DNA from: an uncultured Alphaproteobacteria bacterium
Lineage (GTDB): Bacteria > Pseudomonadota > Alphaproteobacteria > MPNO01 > UBA2964
NCBI GenBank assembly: GCA_951812775.1
Contig: OX638326.1
Location: 3,607,391-3,671,390, forward strand
Reading direction: 5' to 3'
Length of the DNA: 64,000 bases
The translations under genes were made by a program, and so were the position numbers. The notes beneath the pieces were generated by a model that saw nothing but the letters and a program-made list of their open reading frames with translations, had not been told where the DNA came from and searched no databases. This document shows, one piece after another, positions 22,323 through 32,388 of this stretch. Every line of letters starts with the position of its first letter. The stretch's first letter is position 1.

Positions 22323-24836
22323 CTATTGAGTAATTCGCTGCCACCAGACACGTTTTGGCGAAGATTCTGATGCTTCTGCCGTGTCGGCACCGCCACCGGC
22401 GCTTTCCGGTTTTGGTTCCGATACAGCTTCAGCTGCCTGATCGGCAGATGCAACGACCGGCTCTTTTGCCTCGTCTGATTGCTCTGACGGTTGCGACGGC
22501 GGTGCATCGCCCCCCGTTTCATTTGTGGAGGCATCTCCGTTGTCGTCGCTAGACTGAGCACTTGTCGTATCCTCATCAGTAGTTTCCGACCGTTGAGAAC
22601 GTTGATTGCGACGGCGGCCTCCACGACGCCCACGTCTGCGGCGGCGTGGTGTCGGCTTGTCTTCTGCAGCATCACCATTGGTTTCAGCGGCTTCATCTGG
22701 AGAAGCATCAGCACTTTGCTCACTGGTAGCTTCGGCGGCGGAATCGTCGGCACCATTTTGCTTGGCAGCATTGTTGTTCTTACGACGCCTTCTTGGACGC
22801 CGTTTGCGAGTCTTCTCTTTTGGCGCAGTGTCCGTGTCTTCAGCGGAATCGTCGCTCGAAGGTTCAATGACGACGGCGTCGCGGGTAATTTCTTCTGCTT
22901 CGCCGGAAGCGGACCCGCCCTGCAGGCGTTCGAGGCGCATGTCTGGCGGTATTAGGCTGTCATCGCCCAGTACATTGACGCGAAAGCTGTACCGGCTCTC
23001 TATCTGGGTCAGAGAGTCACGCTTCTGGTTGAGGATATAGAGCGCAATGGGGGTTGGGACCGTTACAGCAATTTCGTTGCTGCGGTTGCGGATACCTTCT
23101 TCCTCAACCGATCGCAGAACATGTACGGCTGTGGATTCTGTTGAACGAACATATCCCGATCCATCGCAGTGCACGCATGTCTCTGTACTGTTCTCAACAA
23201 TACTTGGGCGCATACGTTGCCGGGACAGTTCGAACAAACCAAAATTGCTAATCCGCCCAAGCTGAATGCGTGCACGGTCGGTTTTTACTGCTTCTTTAAG
23301 GCGCCGTTCCACGCCACGCTGGTTTCGGGAAACATCCATATCGATAAAATCGATAACGATTAGCCCCGCAAGGTCGCGCAGTCGAAGTTGGCGCGCCACT
23401 TCGCTGGCCGCTTCCAGATTTGTTTTGTAGGCAGTTTCTTCGATGTTTCGCTCACGCGTCGATCGGCCGGAGTTAACATCAATTGCAACCAAAGCCTCTG
23501 TCGGGTTGATAACGAGATACCCGCCGGACTTCAGTTGAACGACCGGGCTGTGCATCGATTCAAGTTGGGTTTCGACCTGATATCGATGAAATAAGGGAAT
23601 CGTCTCATCGCGATAGGGTTGAACGCGTTTAGCATGACTTGGCATCATCATCCGCATCAGCTTTTTAGCGGCGGTATAGGCGTCATTACCTTCAACAAGA
23701 ATTTCTTCGATTTCTCGCGTATACAAGTCGCGGATGGCACGCTTAATGAGATCGCCTTCTTCGTATACCAATGCTGGCGCCGCTGACTGCAAGGTCAATT
23801 CGCGTACATCTTCCCAAAGTCGGGTCAGGTAATCGAAATCACGTTTGATTTCAGATTTATTCCGTTCCATTCCAGCCGTGCGCATAATGACGCCCATGCC
23901 TTCAGAAACGTTCAAATTTTTCAATAAATCACGTAACCGTCTGCGATCTGCTGAACTGGTGATTTTACGGGAGACGCCACCGCCACTGCGTGATGTATTA
24001 GGCATCAATACACAGTAACGTCCGGCGAGGGACATATAGGTCGTTAGAGCTGCTCCTTTATTGCCACGCTCTTCCTTGACGACTTGAACCAAAAGGATTT
24101 GTCGACGTTTGATTACTTCCTGGATTTTATAGCGGCGCATCGGGTTTTCACGACGCTCGGTCTTCTTTTTGCTGCCTTTTTCGTCGCTGGCAGCAACTTC
24201 CTCGGTATCAGGCGATTCTTCCGCATTGCCGACATCGGCGTCTTCATTTTTTTCTGAATTGCCTTCCGAGTTGTCGTCGGGGGTTTCTTCCGAACCGGTC
24301 TCAACTTCCGCGGATTTTTCAGCTTCATCTTCCGCAGCAGTTTCTTCGGCCGATTCATCTTCAGCCGTGGCTGGTTCTTCGCCGGTACCGTCTACGGCGC
24401 TTTCATTGTCACCGTCTTCGTCTGAGGAGGAGGGTTCTTCAGACTCTGTCTCGTCGGGCAGCTCTTCGCTATCATCGACATTGCTATCAATTTCGACATC
24501 GCCATCAATTTCGTCGATGTGGGCCTGCGCAGCTGACGCGTTGGCTTCGAACTGAGCGACATCGCGTTTTAACGCTTCGCGGTCTTCAACCGGTATTTGA
24601 TAGTAATCAGGGTGAATTTCACTGAAGGCCAGGAAGCCGTGTCGGTTTCCGCCATAATCGACAAACGCGGCTTGAAGGGAAGGTTCAACACGGGTCACCT
24701 TCGCAAGATAGATGTTACCTTTGATCTGGGTTTTTGTTGAGGTTTCGACATCGTACTCGTCGAGTCGATTGCCGTTCGTGATCACCACCCGAACTTCTTC
24801 CGGGTGGGTACCATCGATTAACATACGTTTCGTCAT
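22323..24836 (-). CDS. rne: ribonuclease E
   Basis: An 837-residue endoribonuclease of RNA decay and rRNA processing. It starts MTKRMLIDGTHPEEVRVV. The S1 domain is split by a very acidic insert of about 150 residues (Asp/Glu/Ser runs) before RRYKIQEVIKRRQILLVQVV, as in other alphaproteobacterial enzymes. The catalytic DNase I-like part has LVAIDVNSGRSTRERNIEETAYKTN and IVIDFIDM, given here in parts, and the zinc link is CVHCDGSG. The C terminus is a disordered Arg-rich and acidic scaffold (RRRRRGRRGGRRRNQR). The start ATG 24836 has GGAG about 10 nt upstream. A longer in-frame form exists but has no support. Confidence 0.96.
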   Translation of the reverse strand: MTKRMLIDGTHPEEVRVVITNGNRLDEYDVETSTKTQIKGNIYLAKVTRVEPSLQAAFVDYGGNRHGFLAFSEIHPDYYQIPVEDREALKRDVAQFEANASAAQAHIDEIDGDVEIDSNVDDSEELPDETESEEPSSSDEDGDNESAVDGTGEEPATAEDESAEETAAEDEAEKSAEVETGSEETPDDNSEGNSEKNEDADVGNAEESPDTEEVAASDEKGSKKKTERRENPMRRYKIQEVIKRRQILLVQVVKEERGNKGAALTTYMSLAGRYCVLMPNTSRSGGGVSRKITSSADRRRLRDLLKNLNVSEGMGVIMRTAGMERNKSEIKRDFDYLTRLWEDVRELTLQSAAPALVYEEGDLIKRAIRDLYTREIEEILVEGNDAYTAAKKLMRMMMPSHAKRVQPYRDETIPLFHRYQVETQLESMHSPVVQLKSGGYLVINPTEALVAIDVNSGRSTRERNIEETAYKTNLEAASEVARQLRLRDLAGLIVIDFIDMDVSRNQRGVERRLKEAVKTDRARIQLGRISNFGLFELSRQRMRPSIVENSTETCVHCDGSGYVRSTESTAVHVLRSVEEEGIRNRSNEIAVTVPTPIALYILNQKRDSLTQIESRYSFRVNVLGDDSLIPPDMRLERLQGGSASGEAEEITRDAVVIEPSSDDSAEDTDTAPKEKTRKRRPRRRRKNNNAAKQNGADDSAAEATSEQSADASPDEAAETNGDAAEDKPTPRRRRRGRRGGRRRNQRSQRSETTDEDTTSAQSSDDNGDASTNETGGDAPPSQPSEQSDEAKEPVVASADQAAEAVSEPKPESAGGGADTAEASESSPKRVWWQRITQ

Positions 24837-25245
24837 GGAAACTATATCTCCACGGTCAATGCTACAGCCCGTGCGAACATCGGGCGGCATCAGACCGCTG
24901 TTATTCGAAGCCGGCGGCGCCTGCGTCAACCCAACCTCTAATTGGAATGCCGTTTATTACAGCTACTCCAAGGGGGGGACGCGCTTATGCGGCCGCTGCG
25001 AGCTTCAAGTTTCTCCAAAAAAACCGTGAAATCAAAGCGCAAGCGCACGGGTCGTAACAGCATTTTGCCGTCTCGCCCGATTGTCGCGCTCCCAACCAGC
25101 AGAAAAAGCAGGTTAGATGCACACGGTCGTTCGCAACACTGGTAGGATACGCGTCGTGAACGAATACTACAATCAGTATATTGGGTCGCTGTTCATCTAA
25201 GAGTGATGAGCCGAATTCGTTAGATATGATATTGTATATTGATTG
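24837..25245. other. 409-bp divergent spacer rne/amidase
   Basis: This contains the rne promoter and probably a long 5' leader, which autoregulates rne in enterobacteria, plus the amidase promoter. Visible marks are a GC-rich stretch with GCGGCCGC near 24988 and an AT-rich segment at about 25215-25245. I see no gene in it. Confidence 0.5.
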
Positions 25246-26529
25246 ATGTTTCGGTCGATTAACCCTATATCTGGCGGCGTCATGGCAGTGAGCCACAATA
25301 TGTTCGGGTTTCAAAGACTTCTGGTACAGCTGATTTCGGTTGTATTGCTGTTAGGCATGTCGAATTTTGGTGCAGCGGCAATGCCGGTTGTCGACTCAGT
25401 ACGGATAGGTGACTATCCGGAAAAAACCCGGTTTGTCATGGAATTTGACAAACCAGTTAAATTTAATGTTTTCACACTAGGCTCGCCTTATCGTGTGGTC
25501 ATCGAGCTCCCGGAAGTTGCGTGGCGTATTAAGCCTGAGACAGTTCCGAAAGGAAAACGTATTACCGGGTATCGTTTCGGCTTGTTTAAGCCCGGACAGT
25601 CCCGCGTTGTTATCGATCTGAAATCACCTATCAAGGTTTCCAAGTCGTTTACCTTGCCTCCCAATAGCAAGCGGGGCCATCGACTCGTCCTCGATATTAG
25701 CGAAATCTCGTCCGCTAGGTTTTCTGCTCTCCAGAAACGACGACCTGAAAAACGGTCGATCGAAACCAAGGTTTCGCCGGAGGTTCGGGCACCAGTTCTG
25801 CCCCTTAAAAAACCAAAAAAACGTCGCAAGTCGGAGCGCCGGCTTATCGTCCTAGATCCAGGTCATGGCGGTATTGATCCTGGCGCCCGCGGACGTCGGG
25901 GAACATTGGAGAAAAAACTTGTTTTGGCTCAAGCCAAGGAATTGCGTCGGCAATTGCTTGCGACCGGTCGTTATCGGGTCGTGATGACCCGATCACGCGA
26001 TATATTTGTGAGATTGCGGGAACGCATTGCAATTGCGCAACGTGCTGGCGGTGATCTGTTTATTTCGCTTCACGCAGATTCAATTGGCAATCGACATGTT
26101 CGTGGCGGCTCGGTTTATACACTTTCTGAACGAGCATCGGACAAAGAGGCAGAAGCTCTCGCGCGGCGTGAAAACAAATCCGACATAATTGCGGGTGTGG
26201 ATTTGAATGATCAGAGCAAGACAGTTGCTAAAATTCTTATCGATTTGCGGCAGCGTTTAACAAAAAACGACTCTGTCGCTTTTGCAAAAACCCTGGTTGC
26301 GCAGCTAAGCAAGAAGACCCGCATGTTGCGGCGGAAACACAGATTTGCGGGGTTTGCCGTGCTTAAAGGTCCCGAGATTCCCTCCGTGTTAATCGAGATG
26401 GGATATCTTTCAAACCTTCACGATGAACGGTTGCTGCGCCGGGCCTCGCATAGACGAAAGATCGCAGGTGCCATCGTCCAGGCAATTGATCGTTATTTTT
26501 CTCGCCAACAGGCTTTACGGCAGCCATAA
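25246..26529 (+). CDS. N-acetylmuramoyl-L-alanine amidase (AmiA/AmiC type)
   Basis: A periplasmic zinc amidase that splits septal peptidoglycan during cell separation. It has a signal peptide (LVQLISVVLLLGMSNFGAAA), an AMIN domain (about 45-150, SVRIGDYPEKTRFVMEFDKP) and an Amidase_3 domain (about 205-420) with RLIVLDPGHGGIDPGARG, the zinc ligands His, Glu (GTLEKKLVLAQAK) and His (LFISLHADS), and the catalytic Glu in VLIEMGYLSN. The start may be ATG 25246 or ATG 25282 (MAVSHNMFGF), which has GGCGG upstream. mrcA follows 68 bp later, giving a cell-wall unit. Confidence 0.94.
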   Translation: MFRSINPISGGVMAVSHNMFGFQRLLVQLISVVLLLGMSNFGAAAMPVVDSVRIGDYPEKTRFVMEFDKPVKFNVFTLGSPYRVVIELPEVAWRIKPETVPKGKRITGYRFGLFKPGQSRVVIDLKSPIKVSKSFTLPPNSKRGHRLVLDISEISSARFSALQKRRPEKRSIETKVSPEVRAPVLPLKKPKKRRKSERRLIVLDPGHGGIDPGARGRRGTLEKKLVLAQAKELRRQLLATGRYRVVMTRSRDIFVRLRERIAIAQRAGGDLFISLHADSIGNRHVRGGSVYTLSERASDKEAEALARRENKSDIIAGVDLNDQSKTVAKILIDLRQRLTKNDSVAFAKTLVAQLSKKTRMLRRKHRFAGFAVLKGPEIPSVLIEMGYLSNLHDERLLRRASHRRKIAGAIVQAIDRYFSRQQALRQP

Positions 26530-26597
26530 AACGGCCAATATCTGTTAGTATTATGTGATTGTCAGGGGCCGTTTGGGTCACGAGATAGAATTGGTCG

Positions 26598-29069
26598 ATG
26601 AAGAAGTTATTTAAGATATTGGCGGCGTTGAGTGCGGTATCCCTGTTACTAGGGGTAATCGGTGTTGCCGCTATTGTTGGTGTGTTTTGGCATTTCGGCC
26701 AGGGCCTGCCAGATTATAAACAACTTGCGAGCTATGAGCCGCCGACAGTCACCCGTATTCATGCCGGAGATGGAAGTCTTCTTGCAGAGTTTGCCAGAGA
26801 GAAACGCGCCTTTGTGCCTATTGGCTCGATCCCTAAAGCGGTCGTGAAGGCCTTCCTTTCGGCTGAGGATAAAAAGTTTTACGAACATTTGGGCGTCGAT
26901 TTCGTCGGGATCGCGCGTGCGGTTCTTACTAACTTGCGCCGGATGGGAACCAATCAGCGTCTTGTTGGTGCCTCGACGATTACGCAACAGGTCGCCAAGA
27001 ATTTTCTTTTGACCAATGAGGTATCCATCGACCGTAAGGTTAAGGAAGCAATTCTCGCTTTCAGGATTGAACGCGCCCTGAGCAAGGACCGAATTCTCGA
27101 GCTCTATCTCAATGAAATTTATCTCGGCATTGGTTCATACGGCGTGGCGGCGGCGGCCTTGAATTATTTTGATCGTTCTCTGGATGAGCTGACGCTACCG
27201 GAAATTGCCTATATTGCCGGGTTACCAAAAGCACCGAATAACTATCATCCGACCCGCAAGCCCGACGCCGCGAAAATCAGGCGAAACTACGTTATCGGTC
27301 GTATGCTTTCCGATGGGTATATAACTCCGGAATCCGCAGAGGCGGCGAAAAAAGCACCGCTGATTGTTCGCAAACGTAGCGGTGCTGCAGTAGCACAAGC
27401 TGATTACTTCGTTGAAGAAGTACGTCGTGAACTCACGGATCGTTATGGTGACCGACGGTTATATGGTGGTGGACTTTCAGTTCGCACGACGCTTGACCCT
27501 CGATTGCAAAAAATTGCTGAAAAATCTCTTAGGGATGGATTGATCGCCTATGACCGGCGCCATGGCTGGCGTGGCCCACTGGCGCAACTCAAAACGGCAA
27601 ATGATTGGCGCAGGCAGCTGGATAAGGTCGCTTTACCGGAAGGTTTGGCTGATGCTCGTCCCACATGGCAGAAGGCATTGGTCATCTCCGTGGATTCCGA
27701 CAAAGCCGACATTGGTTTCTCTGACGGTAGCCGTGGCCATATTTCACTCAAACAACTTAAATGGGCCAGAGCATGGCTCAAGGACCAGAAACGCGGCCCC
27801 CGGATCAAGACACCGACTGAAGTATTGAAGGTCCTGGACGTTGTATTGGTTGAGAAGCTGGGCCCCGATGCCAAAGGAAAAGAGCCGCCCAAGGGGGCTT
27901 TCGGGCTACGGCAGGTGCCCGACATTGACGGCGCCATCGTTGCAATGGATCCCCATACAGGCAGGGTTCTGGCGATGAGTGGCGGATTTGCGTATGGCCG
28001 CAGCGAATATAACCGGGCGACTCAAGCAAATCGCCAATCTGGTTCAGCGTTCAAACCGTTTGTCTATCTCGCGGCAATGGATAATGGCTACACGCCATCC
28101 AGCATCGTATTGGACGCGCCGTTCGTAATTGATCAGGGGCCGGGGATTGGTCTCTGGAAGCCAGCCAACTATACCAAGAAATTTTACGGTCCAAGTCCGC
28201 TTCGTCTTGGCGTCGAGAAATCACGAAATCTTATGACCGTGCGTTTGGCACAGGTGATTGGTATGGAGAAAATCTCGGATTATGGCGAAAAGTTCGGCAT
28301 CGTCCGAAACATGCCGGAATTATTGTCCTCATCGTTAGGGGCGGTTGAATCGACGTTACTCAATCTGACGACCGCTTATGCGATGCTGGTCAATGGCGGA
28401 AAACGCATTACGCCTACTTTGATAGATCGCATTCAGGGCCGGCACGGCGAGACGGTATTTCGACACGAGAAACGACTTTGTTCCTATTGCAGCAATATTG
28501 AGTGGGACAGGCAGCCGGTTCCAGTTGTGCCTGACAACCGTGAAGCGATTGCTGATCCGGTAAGTGCATACCAGATTGTCTCAATGCTTGAAGGTGTTGT
28601 GCAGCGCGGCACGGGGCGGCGGATAAGGGCAGTGGGGAAACCACTTGGCGGTAAGACAGGGACAACCAATAAAAGTTTCGATACCTGGTTTATAGGGTTT
28701 TCGCCTGACCTGGCAGTCGGGGTCTTTGCAGGTTTTGACAAGCCGCGCTCCCTGGGGCGGCGGGAAACGGGGTCTTCTGTCGCAGTCCCGATATTTCGCG
28801 ATTTCATGGCGGCGGCGCTAAAAGATCAACCGCCGATCCCGTTTCGGGTTCCCAAAGGTGTGCGTCTGGTAAGGGTCAATGCGAGCACTGGCAAGCTTGC
28901 GCGCGCTGGCGAACGGAATGTTATTTTTGAAGCCTTTAAGGCCGGCACAGAGCCGAAGGCTGAAGCCCCATCGCCGATATTGCCGGTTATCGGATCACCG
29001 ACGCCAAATGCGCCCGCCAAGCCAAAAATTTCGACCCCGCCGGTTGGCGATGTTCGAGGATTATATTAG
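26598..29069 (+). CDS. mrcA: penicillin-binding protein 1A
   Basis: An 823-residue bifunctional peptidoglycan synthase. A single N-terminal membrane helix (about 7-33) is followed by the GT51 glycosyltransferase domain (FLSAEDKKFYEHLGVDF, GASTITQQVAKNFLL, EIYLGIGSYGVAAAALNYF). After an OB-like linker comes the transpeptidase domain with the active Ser in SGSAFKPFVYLA, then SRNLMT and GGKTGTTNKSFDTWF. The short C-terminal tail is Pro/Lys-rich. It follows the amidase gene by 68 bp and precedes prfB. Confidence 0.96.
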   Translation: MKKLFKILAALSAVSLLLGVIGVAAIVGVFWHFGQGLPDYKQLASYEPPTVTRIHAGDGSLLAEFAREKRAFVPIGSIPKAVVKAFLSAEDKKFYEHLGVDFVGIARAVLTNLRRMGTNQRLVGASTITQQVAKNFLLTNEVSIDRKVKEAILAFRIERALSKDRILELYLNEIYLGIGSYGVAAAALNYFDRSLDELTLPEIAYIAGLPKAPNNYHPTRKPDAAKIRRNYVIGRMLSDGYITPESAEAAKKAPLIVRKRSGAAVAQADYFVEEVRRELTDRYGDRRLYGGGLSVRTTLDPRLQKIAEKSLRDGLIAYDRRHGWRGPLAQLKTANDWRRQLDKVALPEGLADARPTWQKALVISVDSDKADIGFSDGSRGHISLKQLKWARAWLKDQKRGPRIKTPTEVLKVLDVVLVEKLGPDAKGKEPPKGAFGLRQVPDIDGAIVAMDPHTGRVLAMSGGFAYGRSEYNRATQANRQSGSAFKPFVYLAAMDNGYTPSSIVLDAPFVIDQGPGIGLWKPANYTKKFYGPSPLRLGVEKSRNLMTVRLAQVIGMEKISDYGEKFGIVRNMPELLSSSLGAVESTLLNLTTAYAMLVNGGKRITPTLIDRIQGRHGETVFRHEKRLCSYCSNIEWDRQPVPVVPDNREAIADPVSAYQIVSMLEGVVQRGTGRRIRAVGKPLGGKTGTTNKSFDTWFIGFSPDLAVGVFAGFDKPRSLGRRETGSSVAVPIFRDFMAAALKDQPPIPFRVPKGVRLVRVNASTGKLARAGERNVIFEAFKAGTEPKAEAPSPILPVIGSPTPNAPAKPKISTPPVGDVRGLY

Positions 29070-29126
29070 CTTGCGACGCGACCTGATCTTGGGTCAGGTA
29101 TGATGAATTCTATGGGGTAAAAGTTT

Positions 29127-30258
29127 ATGCGTGCGGAAACCCAGACGTTGATCGGTGAAATCCAGCAGTCAGTCGTTCTGCTAAGGAGGCATCTTTGACT
29201 GGGACAATGCTCTTAGACGTCTCGATGAGCTAAACGCGATCGCTGAGGATCCGGACCTGTGGTCGGATCAGGCTAAAGCGCAAGGCATCATGCGGGAGCG
29301 CACTCAACTCGAACAATCAATCGAAGAGGTCACGGCAATCGAGCAGGAGCTCGAAGACAGCATAACGCTCATTGAGCTCGGGGAAGCCGAAGGCGATGAT
29401 AGTGTGTTGGATGAAGCGGATGCCATACTCGAACCGTTGCGGACGCGAGCTGCCAAGCGTGAATTGGAAACACTTCTATCGGGTGAAGCCGACAGCAATG
29501 ATTGTTTCCTGGAGGTTCATGCCGGCGCTGGAGGAACGGAATCTCAGGATTGGGCACAAATGTTGACCCGGATGTATGTCCGTTGGGCCGATGCACATGG
29601 CTACAAGGTTGAATGGCTTGAGGAGAGCCCCGGTGAAGAAGCAGGGCTCAAGTCCGCAACCATCAAAATTTCAGGTCACAACGCTTATGGCTGGCTGAAA
29701 ACCGAAAGTGGCGTGCATCGTTTGGTACGTATCTCACCCTATGACTCAGCGGCGCGCCGCCACACCAGCTTCTCCAGCGCCTGGGTTTATCCGGTTATCG
29801 ATGATTCAATTGAGGTTGCCGTTGAAGACAAGGACCTTCGCGTAGACACCTATCGCGCATCCGGCGCGGGCGGGCAGCACGTTAACAAGACCGATAGTGC
29901 CATTCGCATTACGCATGAACCCACGGGGATTGTCGTGCAGTGTCAGAATGACCGATCACAGCACCGCAACCGGGCGGCAGCAATGGATATGCTACGTGCT
30001 CGTCTTTATGAACGGGAATTGCAAATACGCGAAGAACAGGCGCAAGCCGAACATGACGCCAAGACAGACATTGGCTGGGGGCATCAGATACGGTCGTACG
30101 TGTTGCAGCCCTATCAAATGGTGAAAGACCTGCGGACTGAAATCGAAACCAGTAATACCCATGGTGTTCTGGACGGCGATCTGGATGAGTTTATGGCTGC
30201 GTCACTGGCGCAACGCGTTGGCGCAAATGCCGATCAGGAAACAGAGGCAGCAGAATGA
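29127..30258 (+). CDS. prfB: peptide chain release factor 2, with programmed +1 frameshift
   Basis: Translation starts at ATG 29127 and reads [20 protein letters not shown]. It reaches CTT-TGA at 29193-29198 and, after a +1 shift, continues [14 protein letters not shown] to the stop at 30256-30258, giving a product of about 376 residues. It holds the GGQ loop ([18 protein letters not shown]) and SPY in place of the classical SPF anticodon-like tripeptide ([15 protein letters not shown]). RF2 terminates at UGA and UAA. The internal UGA lets low RF2 levels raise the shift, which is the known autoregulation. bolA starts within its stop (4-nt overlap). Confidence 0.96.
29184..29199 (+). promoter_or_regulatory. 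RF2 programmed frameshift site
   Basis: AGGAGG at 29184-29189 acts as the internal Shine-Dalgarno, 3 nt before the slippery CTT and the in-frame TGA followed by C (29193-29199). This is the conserved RF2 autoregulatory arrangement. Confidence 0.93.
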
Positions 30259-30572
30259 TTGTACAGAAATCCATAGAAGAGAAATTAGCGAGTCAACTCA
30301 CGCCGTCATACTGTCAGGTTATGAACGAAAGCCATATGCACAGTGTGCCCGCAAATTCTGAAACTCATTTTAAAGTTATTGTCGTTTCAGAGGAATTTGA
30401 CGGGAAAAGCAGAGTTGCGCGTCACCAACTGGTCAACGGTATCCTCGCTGAGGAGATTGCAGGACCGGTTCATGCCTTGTCTATTCAGGCACATACCGAA
30501 GAAGAGTGGCAGAAGAGAGCAGGAGCGGTTCTGGACTCGCCGGATTGCATGGGTGCCAATAAAGCGACCTGA
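30255..30572 (+). CDS. bolA: BolA-family protein
   Basis: A 105-residue BolA-like protein: [23 protein letters not shown], given as [15 protein letters not shown] and NESHMHS, then [33 protein letters not shown] and [16 protein letters not shown] in outline. The invariant His in RVARHQLV and the KH-like fold residues are present. BolA proteins work with monothiol glutaredoxins in iron-sulfur handling or as regulators. The start overlaps the prfB stop by 4 nt, so the two are translationally coupled. Confidence 0.92.
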   Translation: MIVQKSIEEKLASQLTPSYCQVMNESHMHSVPANSETHFKVIVVSEEFDGKSRVARHQLVNGILAEEIAGPVHALSIQAHTEEEWQKRAGAVLDSPDCMGANKAT

Positions 30573-30575
30573 TTG

Positions 30576-31520
30576 TTACAGGAGTGCGGTCAGGGGACCG
30601 GCCCAGGGATACAATGCGGCAATGCCGTCATTATCTTCGATTCTTCGCTGGATTTGTGAAATCCGTCCCTGCGACACATCTGCCAGCTCAGCGACATCGC
30701 GTAAGGGTAAATTGCTCGCGCGGCGCAATAGGTAAACGGCGGTCTGAAAGGCTTCAGGAGCCGATTTTCGATCAAGTACATTCTTCCGAGGTATACCTGA
30801 AGCTTCTGCAACGGCTTCCAGCACTTTTTCTGCAGTTGGCCTTGCGGGGTTCGTAACCTTGGCAGCAACCTGGTCCAGCGGTAAGTCGCGAATACGCTGC
30901 GTTATATCGTTGAGGAAGGCTTCGTCGCCAAGATAATGACCGGCGCGTAAATTTTCCCAAGGTGATGGTGCGTCAATTCCCGCCTCAACATAGTTTCGCC
31001 AGGCGCTCGCAGAATTATCAGCCCCGGAACTGAGCTGGCCCAGAAGCCAATCTCTGTGTAGCCAGGAAGGATATGCTTCTTCAAAAGCAAGAGGGCGGTA
31101 GCTCGACCATTTCCAGTGATCGACACGATTGACCGCCTGAACACGTACCGGGTTTAGGACAACATGGCGACATACTTCTAGTAGATGACGTTCTTTCTGC
31201 AAAATAATTGATTTGTAGCGACCATAAAAAAGGTGTCCACGTTGCTTGTGCTGGCGACCAAACCATTGGGAATAGGACATATTCAGGCGTCCCATACCTC
31301 GGCTCAGATTGGCTTCCGGCGTTTCAATGACCAGATGATAATGGTCTTCCAACAGGCAGTAGGCGTGGCAAATCCAGCGATGTTGGGCAATTTCACGGGC
31401 CAGTAATTCTATAAAACAGGTGCCATCGTTGATATCGGTGAAAAGTTGCTGCCGCCCATTGGCGCCAGCCGTTACATGATAAACGGCACCGGGAAATTCA
31501 ATTCTGAGTGGACGCGACAT
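30576..31520 (-). CDS. REP-associated tyrosine transposase (Y1/HUH, RAYT)
   Basis: A 314-residue HUH single-strand transposase. It starts MSRPLRIEFPGAVYHVTAGA. The metal-binding HUH motif is HYHLVIET (about 60-67) and the likely nucleophilic Tyr is in GHLFYGRYKSI. The C-terminal half has a DnaA/helix-turn-helix-like end (RDVAELADVSQGRISQIQRR). Such solitary domesticated enzymes are associated with spread of REP palindromes, and one REP-like palindrome is at 2000-2030. It ends 3 bp from the convergent bolA gene. All motifs are intact. Confidence 0.9.
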   Translation of the reverse strand: MSRPLRIEFPGAVYHVTAGANGRQQLFTDINDGTCFIELLAREIAQHRWICHAYCLLEDHYHLVIETPEANLSRGMGRLNMSYSQWFGRQHKQRGHLFYGRYKSIILQKERHLLEVCRHVVLNPVRVQAVNRVDHWKWSSYRPLAFEEAYPSWLHRDWLLGQLSSGADNSASAWRNYVEAGIDAPSPWENLRAGHYLGDEAFLNDITQRIRDLPLDQVAAKVTNPARPTAEKVLEAVAEASGIPRKNVLDRKSAPEAFQTAVYLLRRASNLPLRDVAELADVSQGRISQIQRRIEDNDGIAALYPWAGPLTALL

Positions 31521-31566
31521 ACATTATCATACCCGAATCAGATCTATTAAGTAAAGTAATGACTCT

Positions 31567-32388
31567 TTATGTGGCCGGCGTGTAATATGATATAGGGACC
31601 CCCGCGAGTTGTCGGGCCTCGTCGTTGAATGGTGGTTTGAGTGATCCTTTGAAGTGTTTTTTCACCAGTCCTTGCCACGTTTCTTCCGGTTCCAGCCCCT
31701 CTTCCGCGCAGAGGTGCTGGAACCAGCGTTGCCCGATTGCAACATGGCCTATTTCGTCTATGTAGATACGCTCGAGAATTTCAGCGCTTTGAATATCTCC
31801 CGCCTTGCGAAGGTTTTTGATCATTGTTGGGGTAACGTCTAGCCCACGGGCTTCAAGGACCAGTGGCACAATTGCGAGCCTGGCAAGTAAATCGTGCCCG
31901 GTTTCCTGGGCTGCTTCCCAAAGCCCGTCATGTCCGGGGTGTTGGCCATAACAGCTTCCCAGTTCCTTTAGTCTCTTGGAAAGCAGCGAAAAGTGTAGCC
32001 CCTCTTCTGATGCCACTTTCACCCAGTCATCGAAATAGGCGCTTGGTAACTCAAGCCCGGCAAATCTGGCAATAATATCGCAGGCGAGATCGATTGCGTT
32101 GAGTTCGATATGGGCTAAAGCGTGGAGGAGGGCGATTCGCCCCGTTTCACTACCGGCTTTGCCGCGCTTGGGCATATCGCGTGGCGCTCGGAGTTCAGGT
32201 TTGTCAGGACGGGCTGGCCTATCCGGCGGCCGGGCATATCCAATTTTCACAACTGAACCGTTCTTCCACAACGCAGAGAGTTGTTGGGCCGCAGTCGCTT
32301 TGGCATCAGCATCTGCACATAGCAGGACGGATGCAGCCGCCGCGGACAACGAGGAACAGTCTATTTGGGGAGAGGGCGCTACCGTCAG
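31567..32388 (-). CDS. DUF455 ferritin-like protein
   Basis: A ferritin-like four-helix-bundle protein of the DUF455 family. Metal-ligand-like ExxH pairs are seen in ALAHIELNAIDLA and ASEEGLHFSLLSKRL, and a further set in YIDEIGHVAIGQRWF. The function is unknown. No ATG or GTG is available. The TTG at 32349 gives 260 residues, but the CTG at 32388, overlapping the bcp stop as CTGA, gives 273 residues and a family-like N terminus (LTVAPSPQ). I annotate from the CTG. It follows bcp directly, as in many alphaproteobacteria. Confidence 0.82.
   Translation of the reverse strand: MTVAPSPQIDCSSLSAAAASVLLCADADAKATAAQQLSALWKNGSVVKIGYARPPDRPARPDKPELRAPRDMPKRGKAGSETGRIALLHALAHIELNAIDLACDIIARFAGLELPSAYFDDWVKVASEEGLHFSLLSKRLKELGSCYGQHPGHDGLWEAAQETGHDLLARLAIVPLVLEARGLDVTPTMIKNLRKAGDIQSAEILERIYIDEIGHVAIGQRWFQHLCAEEGLEPEETWQGLVKKHFKGSLKPPFNDEARQLAGVPISYYTPAT

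Noticed and set aside
22453-22900. Plus-strand and alternate frames with Arg- or Ser-rich products opposite rne
   Set aside because: They mirror the low-complexity C-terminal scaffold of RNase E.
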